Shown in pieces: positions 43,193 through 50,482 of a stretch of DNA of 61,327 nucleotides. A program made the translations under genes and the position numbers. Position 1 is the stretch's first letter; every line of letters starts with the position of its first letter. The DNA comes from Oxalobacteraceae bacterium (lineage in GTDB: Bacteria; Pseudomonadota; Gammaproteobacteria; Burkholderiales; Burkholderiaceae_D), in contig JAIXTG010000055.1 in the NCBI GenBank assembly GCA_027484285.1, positions 1-61,327 of the forward strand, read 5' to 3'. The notes beneath the pieces were generated by a model, which ran no database searches, had not been told where the DNA came from, and worked only from the letters and a program-made list of their open reading frames with translations.

Positions 43193-43870
43193 TTAGGCGG
43201 CCGGCCGAATACCGAACATGCGCAGGTGCATGCGCAGATCTTCAATACGGCGGTAGAAAGTTGCGGTTGCCATCCCGGACGCTGCGGCAGCGCTCGGAAG
43301 GTCATGGTGACAATCAATTAGATTGAATAGATCTAGTTGGCTCTGGCTCATGCACGCTAGCGCGGCACGCACGTCATGAAGAGCTTCGCTATCGCAAAAC
43401 AAATCACGATCATCAGTCCACATGGGACTCACATAATCGTAATCACCATCGGTTGATAAATTGAATTCTGCGTCGTTGGCTGCGATTGCGTTTTTATCGA
43501 AGGATAGCCGTTGTCTGTCCTTGATCAGCTTATTCATTAATTCATAAGCCTTGTGCTCGGACACCATACCTGTGAACGTATTAGCGCTGCCCTTAGATGC
43601 ATCAAAGCGATGGGAACGCTCGAGCAAATCAACAATCAAATCCTGCTGCATATCTTCACGCTCAGCATCGGACAATCTTAGGCGCACAGCCGTTTGATAT
43701 GTGCGAGTAGCGGCTGCATTTTTTACAGCATCAAAAAAATAATCATCATCATTTGTCATTTTCGACCCGCTGGCACTTTGAACGCGATACGGTGTGCCGG
43801 TTATGCTGCGTATTTTCTTCTTGCCGCGCGTTTCAACGACCGGGTTTAAGTTCTTTTGCTGGTAATTCAT
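43193..43870 (-). CDS. sigma-70-like phage transcription factor (225 aa)
   Basis: Start at 43870 (AAGGGA 8 bases upstream). A region-2-like helix set is visible (RLRLSDAEREDMQQDLIVDLLERSHRFD, GSANTFTGMVSEHKAYELMNKLIKDRQR). A region-4-like helix-turn-helix follows at the C-terminus (LPSAAAASGMATATFYRRIEDLRMHL). It therefore resembles a small ECF-like sigma factor. It may direct RNA polymerase to phage promoters. Twin CTG-N10-CAG palindromes lie about 120-180 bases upstream. Length is about that of ECF sigmas. Confidence 0.75.
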   Translation of the reverse strand: MNYQQKNLNPVVETRGKKKIRSITGTPYRVQSASGSKMTNDDDYFFDAVKNAAATRTYQTAVRLRLSDAEREDMQQDLIVDLLERSHRFDASKGSANTFTGMVSEHKAYELMNKLIKDRQRLSFDKNAIAANDAEFNLSTDGDYDYVSPMWTDDRDLFCDSEALHDVRAALACMSQSQLDLFNLIDCHHDLPSAAAASGMATATFYRRIEDLRMHLRMFGIRPAA

Positions 43871-43987
43871 GATCACTGTCCCTTTGAAAATTTTTATGGG
43901 GCAATCATGACGTTAATGGAGACCTGAAGAAATACGCTTGCACCGCATAGTGTGCGCGAAGCGTCGTTTCATGTCCGCTTTGCCATG

Positions 43988-44028
43988 CTGACTGTACGTG
44001 CAGCAATGACAGCTGACCGTACAGTCAG
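43988..44028. promoter_or_regulatory. twin palindromic operator-like sites (CTG-N10-CAG)
   Basis: Site 1 CTGACTGTACGTGCAG (43988-44003) and site 2 CTGACCGTACAGTCAG (44013-44028), 25 bp centre to centre, both with central GTAC. Together they also form a 12-bp perfect inverted repeat (43987-43998 with 44018-44029), interleaved with a second 8-bp pair (GTGCAGCA 43998-44005 with TGCTGCAC 44035-44042). LexA-like in outline but lacking the T/A of CTGT…ACAG. Probably a repressor target; identity unknown. Confidence 0.55.
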
Positions 44029-44053
44029 CGGCGCTGCTGCACATTTTTGGGTT

Positions 44054-44998
44054 TCAGATTGCTGATTTTTCTTTCTTATGCGCTGAAATCCATTGCGAAA
44101 CAGTGCGCGGCTCGAATGGCTCAAGATCTTGTGTTCCCAACCACTGGGACAGTTTTATGCCGGCTTTTGCACTACTGAGCTTTTGCAGCGCCGCGTCTTT
44201 ATCCCACTGCGACAAAACAGCCGCCATGGACTTATTTCTGCTCGCCTTGCTAAGGGCCGCCATTTTTTTAGCATTTTCTGATTTTTGTCTTGCCTCTTCA
44301 GCTTGCAACGATTCCCATTTGAGATCGTTTTCCCTCTGCACTTTTGCACTTGCGTGCGTTTCCGCAGCTTTAATTTTTTCCTGAAGCCGTTCTTCTTGAC
44401 GCTGCGAATCACGTAGATTCACCGCATGGCAGACGGCTTCCATAGCTTCAATGGCAATGTCTCCAGCTATAGACAAGTCGCTTGGCGTCAGTTTCTGTCT
44501 GTCTTTCTTTATGTCCTCGCGAGTTTTGTAGTCATAGTTGTAAGTGACTTTATAGATTGCATCTGCAACTTTCCATAGCGCCATTGCAGCAAAGTACTCA
44601 TAGTCTTCTGGATCGGGCGTACCATCGTCGAAAATGTCAGACCAACCACCAACACTTTCGCTTAATGCATCAATGTCATTCGTGTTATCCGATGTCGGAA
44701 AGTCAAGTTCACTTTCTCGTTCGGAATTTAATCCATGTATGTTTCCGTCGTCATCAATGTCAAAAAATTCCCATGCCTCTTCTCTTCGCAGCCTAGCGAT
44801 TTCATTTTCTTTTGCCTGACTGAAGTATTCATCTATTGAATCACTTGCCAAATTAGCCATTAGCGCTATCTGATCGCTGGTTCTATTACGCAGCAAGTTA
44901 CGAGCATGCCATGCGATGCTTGAAAGTCGGCCAAACTGCCAATAAGGGACTTGACCTGTTAGAGGATCAAAATTTTCAAACTGCCGCCAATATCCCAT
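44054..44998 (-). CDS. phage hypothetical protein with coiled coil (314 aa)
   Basis: N-terminal globular part (WQFGRLSSIAWHARNLL…), a very acidic middle (about 75-140, DDDGNIHG, DDGTPDPEDYEYF) and a long charged coiled coil (about 195-270, RQEERLQEKIKAAETHASAKV). A C-terminal segment with LSQWLGTQDLEPFEPRTVSQWI could bind DNA. It has no family I recognise. It lies in the early region between P63C and sigma-like genes. Confidence 0.65.
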   Translation of the reverse strand: MGYWRQFENFDPLTGQVPYWQFGRLSSIAWHARNLLRNRTSDQIALMANLASDSIDEYFSQAKENEIARLRREEAWEFFDIDDDGNIHGLNSERESELDFPTSDNTNDIDALSESVGGWSDIFDDGTPDPEDYEYFAAMALWKVADAIYKVTYNYDYKTREDIKKDRQKLTPSDLSIAGDIAIEAMEAVCHAVNLRDSQRQEERLQEKIKAAETHASAKVQRENDLKWESLQAEEARQKSENAKKMAALSKASRNKSMAAVLSQWDKDAALQKLSSAKAGIKLSQWLGTQDLEPFEPRTVSQWISAHKKEKSAI

Positions 44999-45032
44999 TG
45001 TCTCTTCCTTTTTTATTAATTTTTAAATCGAA

Positions 45033-46034
45033 TTATTTATTTAAAGGGTCATCGAAATCGAGTTGTCCAGTCGTACCAAATCTCGGGTGCAGCCGATCTA
45101 CTAACGAGTAGAAGTCCTCCGGACTACGCGACAACTTCAACAAAGTAACGATTGACCCCATGTGACTTTGCAGTTTTGGATGTCCGACATCTTGGGTTAA
45201 ATGCTGGTGCAGACGGGCTTTCCGCTCCTCCTTGCTCGCGAGACGCTTCAGTTCTGGCAACAGGCCTGGGGCAATTCGGTCGTAGACCACGTTATTGGTC
45301 ACGTGACCAATGAACCCTGGGCGCCAAGAAGGATTTCCTACGGGCGGATACGGAATGTTGTAGATGCGAAAAAGTTCGCTGTAATACTCATCCGGGAAAG
45401 TCTTCAACCAAGGCTGAAGCTCTTTGGCCACGAAGGCTTCGAGAATTTTGGCAAGTGCCTGCTTGTCGCGGTCTTTTTGATATCCGGTAGCCTCGTCAAT
45501 CAACGCGACAATGCCCACGCGAGCAAATGCCCGCATCAAAATGTCAGCCTGCGCGGCATATCGCTGATCTTGCTCGGTCACCAGCAAATTGTTGTCACGA
45601 GCCGTGAGAATTGCCTCACACACCTCTTGCAAGACATGCGCTTCGTAACCATCACTTGGCACGTTGTCACCCTTGGGTGATTTGCCGACGAATTGGATAG
45701 GGTTGTCTATAGCGGCAATAAGTGCCGGGTCACCATAGGCTTTAATTAGCTTGTGTTCAGCAACTCGGGAAACCCCACCTCCACGCCCTTTCATGCCAAT
45801 TGCAGTAGTCAGACCGCGGCCAGAAATAACCCGACGACCGTCATCCAGCACAAAGCACGGCAGATCAATGAGGTTGGTTACCAATTGGCCTGAGTGAGTA
45901 GCTTTAGGCAACTTCTTCAGTGCAGCCTTTGCTTGGACTGCCGCACGCGCGTTTTCTTTTCGCTGCTCTGGGGTAAGACTAGCCATCCTGGCCTTTCCGC
46001 CACGCGCTCGTCCCGTCGGGTTTTCTTCTTGCAT
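45033..46034 (-). CDS. P63C domain-containing protein
   Basis: 333 aa. An AAGGAGGT with short spacing fixes the start at 46034 (MQEENPTGRAR). The N-terminal half has LPCFVLDDGRRVISGRGLTTAIG; the C-terminal P63C domain is clear from PDEYYSELFRIYNIPY, RPGFIGHVTNNVVYDRIAPGLLPEL and the HPKLQSH block. P63C proteins occur in phages and plasmids and their function is not established. It is the first leftward gene from the control region opposite the integrase operon, a likely early regulator. Confidence 0.85.
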   Translation of the reverse strand: MQEENPTGRARGGKARMASLTPEQRKENARAAVQAKAALKKLPKATHSGQLVTNLIDLPCFVLDDGRRVISGRGLTTAIGMKGRGGGVSRVAEHKLIKAYGDPALIAAIDNPIQFVGKSPKGDNVPSDGYEAHVLQEVCEAILTARDNNLLVTEQDQRYAAQADILMRAFARVGIVALIDEATGYQKDRDKQALAKILEAFVAKELQPWLKTFPDEYYSELFRIYNIPYPPVGNPSWRPGFIGHVTNNVVYDRIAPGLLPELKRLASKEERKARLHQHLTQDVGHPKLQSHMGSIVTLLKLSRSPEDFYSLVDRLHPRFGTTGQLDFDDPLNK

Positions 46035-46247
46035 ACCACCTCCTTGCAGGTTAATTATTTGCATCATAACACATTGCTAGTAACTTACCAGCATAAAACG
46101 ATGTGCTGGTATTTTATATTATTTATTGGACAATTTTTTTAAAAAAGCAACTTCCTGGGTCATTTAATTGCATCCCCCGGGGCAGATGGCCTTCTGCACT
46201 TCAAGGCTTACCTGAGAAAAGTCTTTTTACGAGCGGTATGAACCTTC
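46035..46247. promoter_or_regulatory. divergent control region between P63C gene and integrase operon
   Basis: 213 bases between divergent transcripts, holding an 8-bp inverted repeat TACCAGCA…TGCTGGTA (46086-46093 and 46104-46111, spacer 10) beside a very AT-rich stretch (46111-46150). This is where a lysis/lysogeny switch would be expected. Promoter elements are only approximate. Confidence 0.45.
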
Positions 46248-46430
46248 ATGAAAGCCAACACCCCGATTTCAGCCCCACTTAAGTTCACCGAGCACTCGCC
46301 CGCCGCCATCGTCGGCGCGATCCTCGCCATGGCGGTAATTCGCCTGCACGACCGCCAAGATCAACTTGATAACCTGACCGAACAGAGCGTTAGTACGGGG
46401 TGTCCTGACCACCAAGGAGAACCCCAGTGA
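46248..46430 (+). CDS. small protein of the integrase operon (60 aa)
   Basis: Begins MKANTPISAPLKFTEHSP, with a helical centre (AAIVGAILAMAVIRLHDRQDQLDNL). The stop overlaps the GTG start of the DUF2924 gene, so it is translationally coupled to it. Ribosome-binding site weak. It could be a small regulator or recombination directionality factor; unproven. Confidence 0.55.
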   Translation: MKANTPISAPLKFTEHSPAAIVGAILAMAVIRLHDRQDQLDNLTEQSVSTGCPDHQGEPQ

Positions 46431-46873
46431 CTGAAACTGTAATTGCCCGTGTAGCCAGCCTTCCGACCACGACCACGCCCGAGCTAAAGCAAATGTGGCG
46501 TGACCTGTTCCATCAGGAGCCGCCCCCGTTTAACCGGCGCTTCCTCGAAGCCCGGCTTGCCTACCGCATTCAGGAGCTTGCCTACGGCGGGCTGAAGCGC
46601 GAAACCCAGAAGCGCCTGGAACTCTTGGGCGAACAGCTCGATGGCGGCAAGAAGGAAGTCAGACGCCGCCGCCAGGACAACCGTCCGATTGCAGGGACAC
46701 GCCTGATCAGGGAATGGCAAGGAAGCCCCTGCGAAGTCTTGGTCGGGGTCGACTACTTTGACTACCAAGGCCGGCGGTATAAATCGCTCTCCAGCATCGC
46801 CAAAGCCATCACCGGCACTAATCGTAACGGCTGGGCCTTCTTTGGGCTGGTATCGGCAAGGAGCACTGGATGA
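46427..46873 (+). CDS. DUF2924 family protein
   Basis: 148 aa from a GTG, with AAGGAGA 6 bases upstream. Conserved features: LKQMWRDLFHQEPPPFNRRFLEARLAYRIQELAYGGL and a C-terminal GTRLIREWQGSPCEVLVGVDYFDYQGRRYKSLSSIAKAITG. Such proteins are found next to serine recombinases. The ATGA overlap with the recombinase suggests they act together, perhaps in directionality or DNA binding. Confidence 0.88.
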   Translation: MTETVIARVASLPTTTTPELKQMWRDLFHQEPPPFNRRFLEARLAYRIQELAYGGLKRETQKRLELLGEQLDGGKKEVRRRRQDNRPIAGTRLIREWQGSPCEVLVGVDYFDYQGRRYKSLSSIAKAITGTNRNGWAFFGLVSARSTG

Positions 46874-48216
46874 AGCCTGAGCGCCGTTCAATCTGCGCGG
46901 TCTACACGCGCAAGTCCACCGAGGAAGGCCTCGACCAGAATTTCAACTCTCTGGATGCACAGCGGGATGCCTGCGAAAACTTCATCGCAAGCCAAAAATC
47001 AGAAGGTTGGGTCTTGTCGCGGGAGCGGTATGACGATGGCGGCTTCTCGGGCGGGAACATGGATCGCCCCGGGCTGAAGAATCTACTCGACGATGTGCGG
47101 TCAGGTTTGGTCGACATCATCGTCGTCTACAAAATAGACCGACTCTCCCGATCCCTGGCTGACTTCGCCAAACTGGTCGAGATCTTCGACGAGCACAAAG
47201 TAACCTTTGTCTCGGTGACGCAAGCATTCAACACAACCACGTCGATGGGACGTCTCACGTTGAACATTCTTTTGTCATTTGCCCAGTTCGAGCGCGAGCT
47301 GGCAGGCGAACGGGTGCGCGACAAGATTGCTGCCTCACGCCAGCGCGGCATCTGGATGGGCGGCATGCCACCGCTTGGCTACGATGTGATCGAGCGTAAG
47401 CTCATCCCGAATCCTAACGAAGCGCAGATCGTACGTGAGATTTTTAAGCGATTCGCAACCATGCCTTCCATGGCATCACTGGTAAGGGATTTGCGGGCAA
47501 AAGGCGTGACCTCGAAATCATGGACGACCTCCAAGGGTATCGAGCGCAAAGGTAAGCTGATCACGAAAGGATTCGTCTATAAGCTCTTTAAGAACCCTGT
47601 GTACATCGGCATAGCTGCCTACAAGGGAAACCAATATCCGGGTGAACATCAGGCAATCATCGATCAGGAATTGTGGGACACCGTGCAGGAACTTCTCAGG
47701 GCCGGCGACAAGCACATCAAAGGGGGCATCGCTCCGAGAAAAACTAAAGCGCCATCCATCCTACGCGGACTGCTATTTTCTCCGGAAGGTCGGGCCTTCA
47801 CCCCTGGCTGGACTAGTAAAGGATCAAAGCAGTACCGGTACTACATCAACACGGATGCCATCAAACTTGGCAAAGAAGCGTGCGAAGTTCGCCGCATACC
47901 GGCAGGCGAGATCGAAGGCGTTGTAACCGAGCAGATTCGCGGCATCTTGAAAGCACCTGAAATCCTTGCCGCTGCCGTCCGTGAAGTAACCATGACTAGG
48001 TCGGACATCAGCGAAGCAGAAGCCATCCAAACACTGCAAGCGATAGATCAAGTCTGGGATCACCTGTTCCCACCAGAGCAGGCGCGCATCGCGCATGCGC
48101 TGATCGATCGAATAGTCATTCGCAAGGACGGGATCAGTATCGAGTGGAAAACCAAGGGCATGCCAAAACTGCTACGTGATTCGATGACACAACCCGGTTT
48201 TAAGGAGGCCGCATGA
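46870..48216 (+). CDS. large serine recombinase (prophage integrase)
   Basis: 448 aa. The catalytic domain has YTRKST with Ser16, then DDGGFSGGNMDRPGL, KIDRLSRSLADF and the SFAQFERELAGERVRDK signature at its end. A recombinase domain follows (PPLGYDV…VREIFKRF). The zinc-ribbon region (LLFSPEGRAFTPGWTSKG) lacks the usual cysteine pairs, as in DUF2924-linked relatives. The C-terminal coiled-coil motif is short. Promotes attP x attB recombination; excision needs a directionality factor. Confidence 0.92.
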   Translation: MKPERRSICAVYTRKSTEEGLDQNFNSLDAQRDACENFIASQKSEGWVLSRERYDDGGFSGGNMDRPGLKNLLDDVRSGLVDIIVVYKIDRLSRSLADFAKLVEIFDEHKVTFVSVTQAFNTTTSMGRLTLNILLSFAQFERELAGERVRDKIAASRQRGIWMGGMPPLGYDVIERKLIPNPNEAQIVREIFKRFATMPSMASLVRDLRAKGVTSKSWTTSKGIERKGKLITKGFVYKLFKNPVYIGIAAYKGNQYPGEHQAIIDQELWDTVQELLRAGDKHIKGGIAPRKTKAPSILRGLLFSPEGRAFTPGWTSKGSKQYRYYINTDAIKLGKEACEVRRIPAGEIEGVVTEQIRGILKAPEILAAAVREVTMTRSDISEAEAIQTLQAIDQVWDHLFPPEQARIAHALIDRIVIRKDGISIEWKTKGMPKLLRDSMTQPGFKEAA

Positions 48217-48617
48217 CCTCAAGAACTTCAGCATCTGAAACTACGCATATCCCAATGACTTTTCGATCCCGGGGTGGCAAGACGGTCATCGTCCTGCCTG
48301 ACGGCTCTCGCGGGGTAGCTCGGCAAGAGGCAACCATCGACAACACCATGGTCAAAGTGATCGCACGAGGATTTCGATGGCAGCGTCTGCTAAGTAACGG
48401 TACGTACTCGACCATCGCAGATCTGGCCGTCGCCGAGAGAATTAACCCCTCCTACGTCAGCAGGATTCTCAGACTGGCCTACCTATCGCCAAAAATCGTA
48501 CAGGCGATTTTGGACGGTAAACAGCCGGCGTGGTTAACGATGAAGGAGCTGCTCAAACCATTCCCAAGTGAATGGCACCTCCAAGAGGCGAATTACCTAA
48601 TGCTCAAGAAAAAATGA
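48213..48617 (+). CDS. HTH protein of the recombinase operon (134 aa)
   Basis: Starts with an ATGA overlap after the recombinase. The C-terminal half has a KorB/ParB-like helix-turn-helix (TIADLAVAERINPSYVSRILRLAYL, SPKIVQAILDGKQPAW). The N-terminal half is a short beta stretch (KTVIVLPDGSRG). Such proteins accompany DUF2924/recombinase pairs. Roles could be operon autoregulation or recombination control. Confidence 0.75.
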   Translation: MTSRTSASETTHIPMTFRSRGGKTVIVLPDGSRGVARQEATIDNTMVKVIARGFRWQRLLSNGTYSTIADLAVAERINPSYVSRILRLAYLSPKIVQAILDGKQPAWLTMKELLKPFPSEWHLQEANYLMLKKK

Positions 48618-49061
48618 AAGGCGAAATACCCGCATGCGATAACAACTTGAAACGGCCTAGAGGGAGTTATGCACTTCGCTGAGATTTTGCTATCAGAACA
48701 ACATGGAACCTCGCCAGCCGGACCTGATCGATGTGTGGGAGGAGAAAGGAGACTTTGTTTGCCCGTACCTAAACTTGATGAACAGGCATCGCAACGACAT
48801 CGTGAGCTGCGTTGGCTAGTCCATGCCGCGTTAGTTGGCGCCTGCCGCCGAGCGGGCCAGTCGATTCCGACGCTTGGTGCCGGGTTAAAAAAATCTTGCC
48901 CAAGGCCAGCGCCAGAATTCACTTCTGCATGTTTTAAATCCTGATGCGCCGCAGGCCGTGCCCTTCTGAGGCTTGCGTAACACCCTCTGGAAATGAATAC
49001 GCGGTGAATTCACCCCTTCATCTTGAAATTGGGTAAAAACGGCTGGGGTTACCCTACTGCC
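48618..49061. other. non-coding stretch across the right prophage end
   Basis: 444 bases. Short frames exist: 48703-48819 (38 codons, DLIDVWEEKGDF) and 48669-48944 (91 codons, with GAGGGAG before its ATG) but neither matches a family and they overlap. The candidate attR lies at 48906-48927. No terminator is obvious after the HTH gene. Confidence 0.4.
48906..48927 (+). other. candidate attR (right prophage attachment site)
   Basis: Imperfect repeat of 1866-1887 with identical TTCACTTCTG (48918-48927), 300 bases downstream of the recombinase operon. Confidence 0.35.
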
Positions 49062-49718
49062 ATGAAAAATTTTTACTCGATGTTCACGAACACTCTTATT
49101 CTCATGGGGGCGCCACTGAGCCTTCTGGGCTGCGTCAGCGCGGTACCCGACTCAATAGTTGTACCTACAACGCCTGTGGCCAATGTCGCACTGGCACCAG
49201 CTCGCAATGGCACCATCTTCAATGAACAGTCATACCAGCCGATGTTTGAGGATGTCCGCGCGCGTCGGGTCGGTGACACTCTCATCATTACGATTGCGGA
49301 AAAGACCAGTGCTGGAAAGAACATCGCCAGCTCCACCAGCAAGGACAACAGCGTCCACTTAAATGCTGTGGTGCCCTTGGGTATCGGTTCAATCGGAGGC
49401 AAGAGCGCATTGAACAATGCGGAAAAGGCAGCAGCCAATGCAGCTAATAACTTTACTGGCACGGTAACTGCGACTGTGACTGAAGTGCTGGCCAGCGGTA
49501 ACCTGAGGGTGCGGGGCGAGAAGCAGGTAGCCTTCGACCGCGGTACAGAGTTCATCCGGTTCTCGGGCATCGTCAACCCGACGACGATCCACAACAACAC
49601 GGTACCGTCGACAACGGTGGCCGACATGCGCGTCGAATACCGCAGCAACACCAACTTCGATAAGGCCGCGTTGCAATCGGTACTGGCGCGCTTCTTTTTT
49701 AGTGTACTACCGCTTTAA
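49062..49718 (+). CDS. flgH: solitary FlgH-type flagellar L-ring lipoprotein
   Basis: 218 aa from the ATG at 49062. A lipoprotein signal ends in a lipobox LLGC near residue 20. The FlgH core is clear: GTIFNEQSYQPMFEDVRARRVGDTL, ITIAEKTSAGK, LRVRGEKQ, then GTEFIRFSGIVNPTTI, VADMRVEYR and a final LARFFFSVLPL. FlgH forms the outer-membrane L-ring of the flagellar basal body. No other flagellar gene is nearby; it sits between prophage and metal genes, so it may be an extra copy or displaced gene. Confidence 0.88.
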   Translation: MKNFYSMFTNTLILMGAPLSLLGCVSAVPDSIVVPTTPVANVALAPARNGTIFNEQSYQPMFEDVRARRVGDTLIITIAEKTSAGKNIASSTSKDNSVHLNAVVPLGIGSIGGKSALNNAEKAAANAANNFTGTVTATVTEVLASGNLRVRGEKQVAFDRGTEFIRFSGIVNPTTIHNNTVPSTTVADMRVEYRSNTNFDKAALQSVLARFFFSVLPL

Positions 49719-49917
49719 ATGTAAGCCCGACGCCCACGATAAGGGCAGCCCGAATTCAATGCCAAGGACCGCGATCGCGCTTCAAAACCAATCAAGGCAA
49801 ATAACTACCCACGTTTTCCGCGATTGCCAACAGTACAAATAGCAAAAAACTTTGACTGACTTCATCAAGGTCTCACTGGTAAAGGGACAGGTGGCTAAAC
49901 CAGCTCCCCTTAAAAAA

Positions 49918-50394
49918 TCATGCTGCCTTGTGCCTTCCAGAAACCTGATGTGTCCCCTGCACGAGCCGATCGTTTAGGATCGAGCGATTAGATTCTTCAA
50001 CTAAAGCACGTGATAAACCAGAAAGTACACCACACTCGTTGACAGAGCCACTGCCTGCGCAACTGTTGCGTAGGTTGATAAGTTGCTTGTGGAGCGACTT
50101 CAACTCCTGGATGCGAACCGCCACATGCTTAATGTGATCATCCACGAGATTGTTAATAGATGAACAATCTTCTGGCGATGCGTCCTTGAGCTGAAGAAGC
50201 ACGCTTATCTCCCCCAGCGTCATGTCCAACCGGCGGCAGTGGCGGATGAAAGATAAGCGATCGACATCGCCAGGCCCGTAAACACGGTAATTTCTCTCTG
50301 TACGGTTCGTTTCAGGCAACAGCCCTTTCCGCTCGTAGTACCTGATGGTCTCGACTTGACACTGTGTTGCCTTGGCAAGTTCCCCGATTTTCAT
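49918..50394 (-). CDS. MerR-family heavy-metal regulator (PbrR/CadR type)
   Basis: 158 aa. The N-terminal winged helix is typical (MKIGELAKATQCQVETIRYYERKGLL, YGPGDVDRLSFI). Metal-site cysteines are Cys77 (EDCSSIN), Cys112 and Cys121. The nine-residue gap between the last two is as reported for PbrR-type lead regulators; CadR proteins have seven. It faces the ATPase gene and should twist its 19-bp-spacer promoter on metal binding. Lead preference is inference. Confidence 0.88.
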   Translation of the reverse strand: MKIGELAKATQCQVETIRYYERKGLLPETNRTERNYRVYGPGDVDRLSFIRHCRRLDMTLGEISVLLQLKDASPEDCSSINNLVDDHIKHVAVRIQELKSLHKQLINLRNSCAGSGSVNECGVLSGLSRALVEESNRSILNDRLVQGTHQVSGRHKAA

Positions 50395-50445
50395 TATGGC
50401 ACCTATATGCGTTTCGTAGTTTGAGCCGGTCTTAATTGTAGCCCC

Positions 50446-50476
50446 TTGACACTGAAGCCGCTACAGGGTTTCTAAT
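50446..50476 (+). promoter_or_regulatory. MerR-regulated promoter of the P-type ATPase gene
   Basis: -35 TTGACA (50446-50451), 19-base spacer, -10 TCTAAT (50471-50476). The spacer holds a dyad (CTGAAGC…GCTACAG) like CadR/PbrR operators. The over-long spacer is diagnostic of MerR activation. The start site would fall near 50483, at or just before the first ATG. Confidence 0.8.
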
Positions 50477-50482
50477 AGGTTC

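Larger units (their letters stand above)
1878..48927. mobile_element. siphovirus-type prophage (about 47 kb), HK97-like head, lambda-like tail, serine recombinase
   Basis: A continuous phage gene order (integration, regulation, replication, packaging, head, tail, fibres, lysis, cargo) fills this interval. The ends are placed on an imperfect direct repeat: CCAGC, then CC and G matches, ending in an identical TTCACTTCTG, at 1866-1887 and 48906-48927 (17 of 22 positions match by eye). The right copy is 300 bases beyond the recombinase operon. Boundaries are inferred. Lysis, packaging and structural genes all appear intact, so the element may be inducible. Confidence 0.75.

Noticed and set aside
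43093..43195. GAGGCGCCTG…CAGGCACCTC hairpin after the sigma-like gene as a terminator
   Set aside because: One mismatch in the stem and no U-tract on the minus strand.
48669..48944. 91-codon ORF with a decent Shine-Dalgarno at the right prophage end
   Set aside because: Overlaps another short frame and the candidate attR, has no family features; kept only as a note in the intergenic entry.
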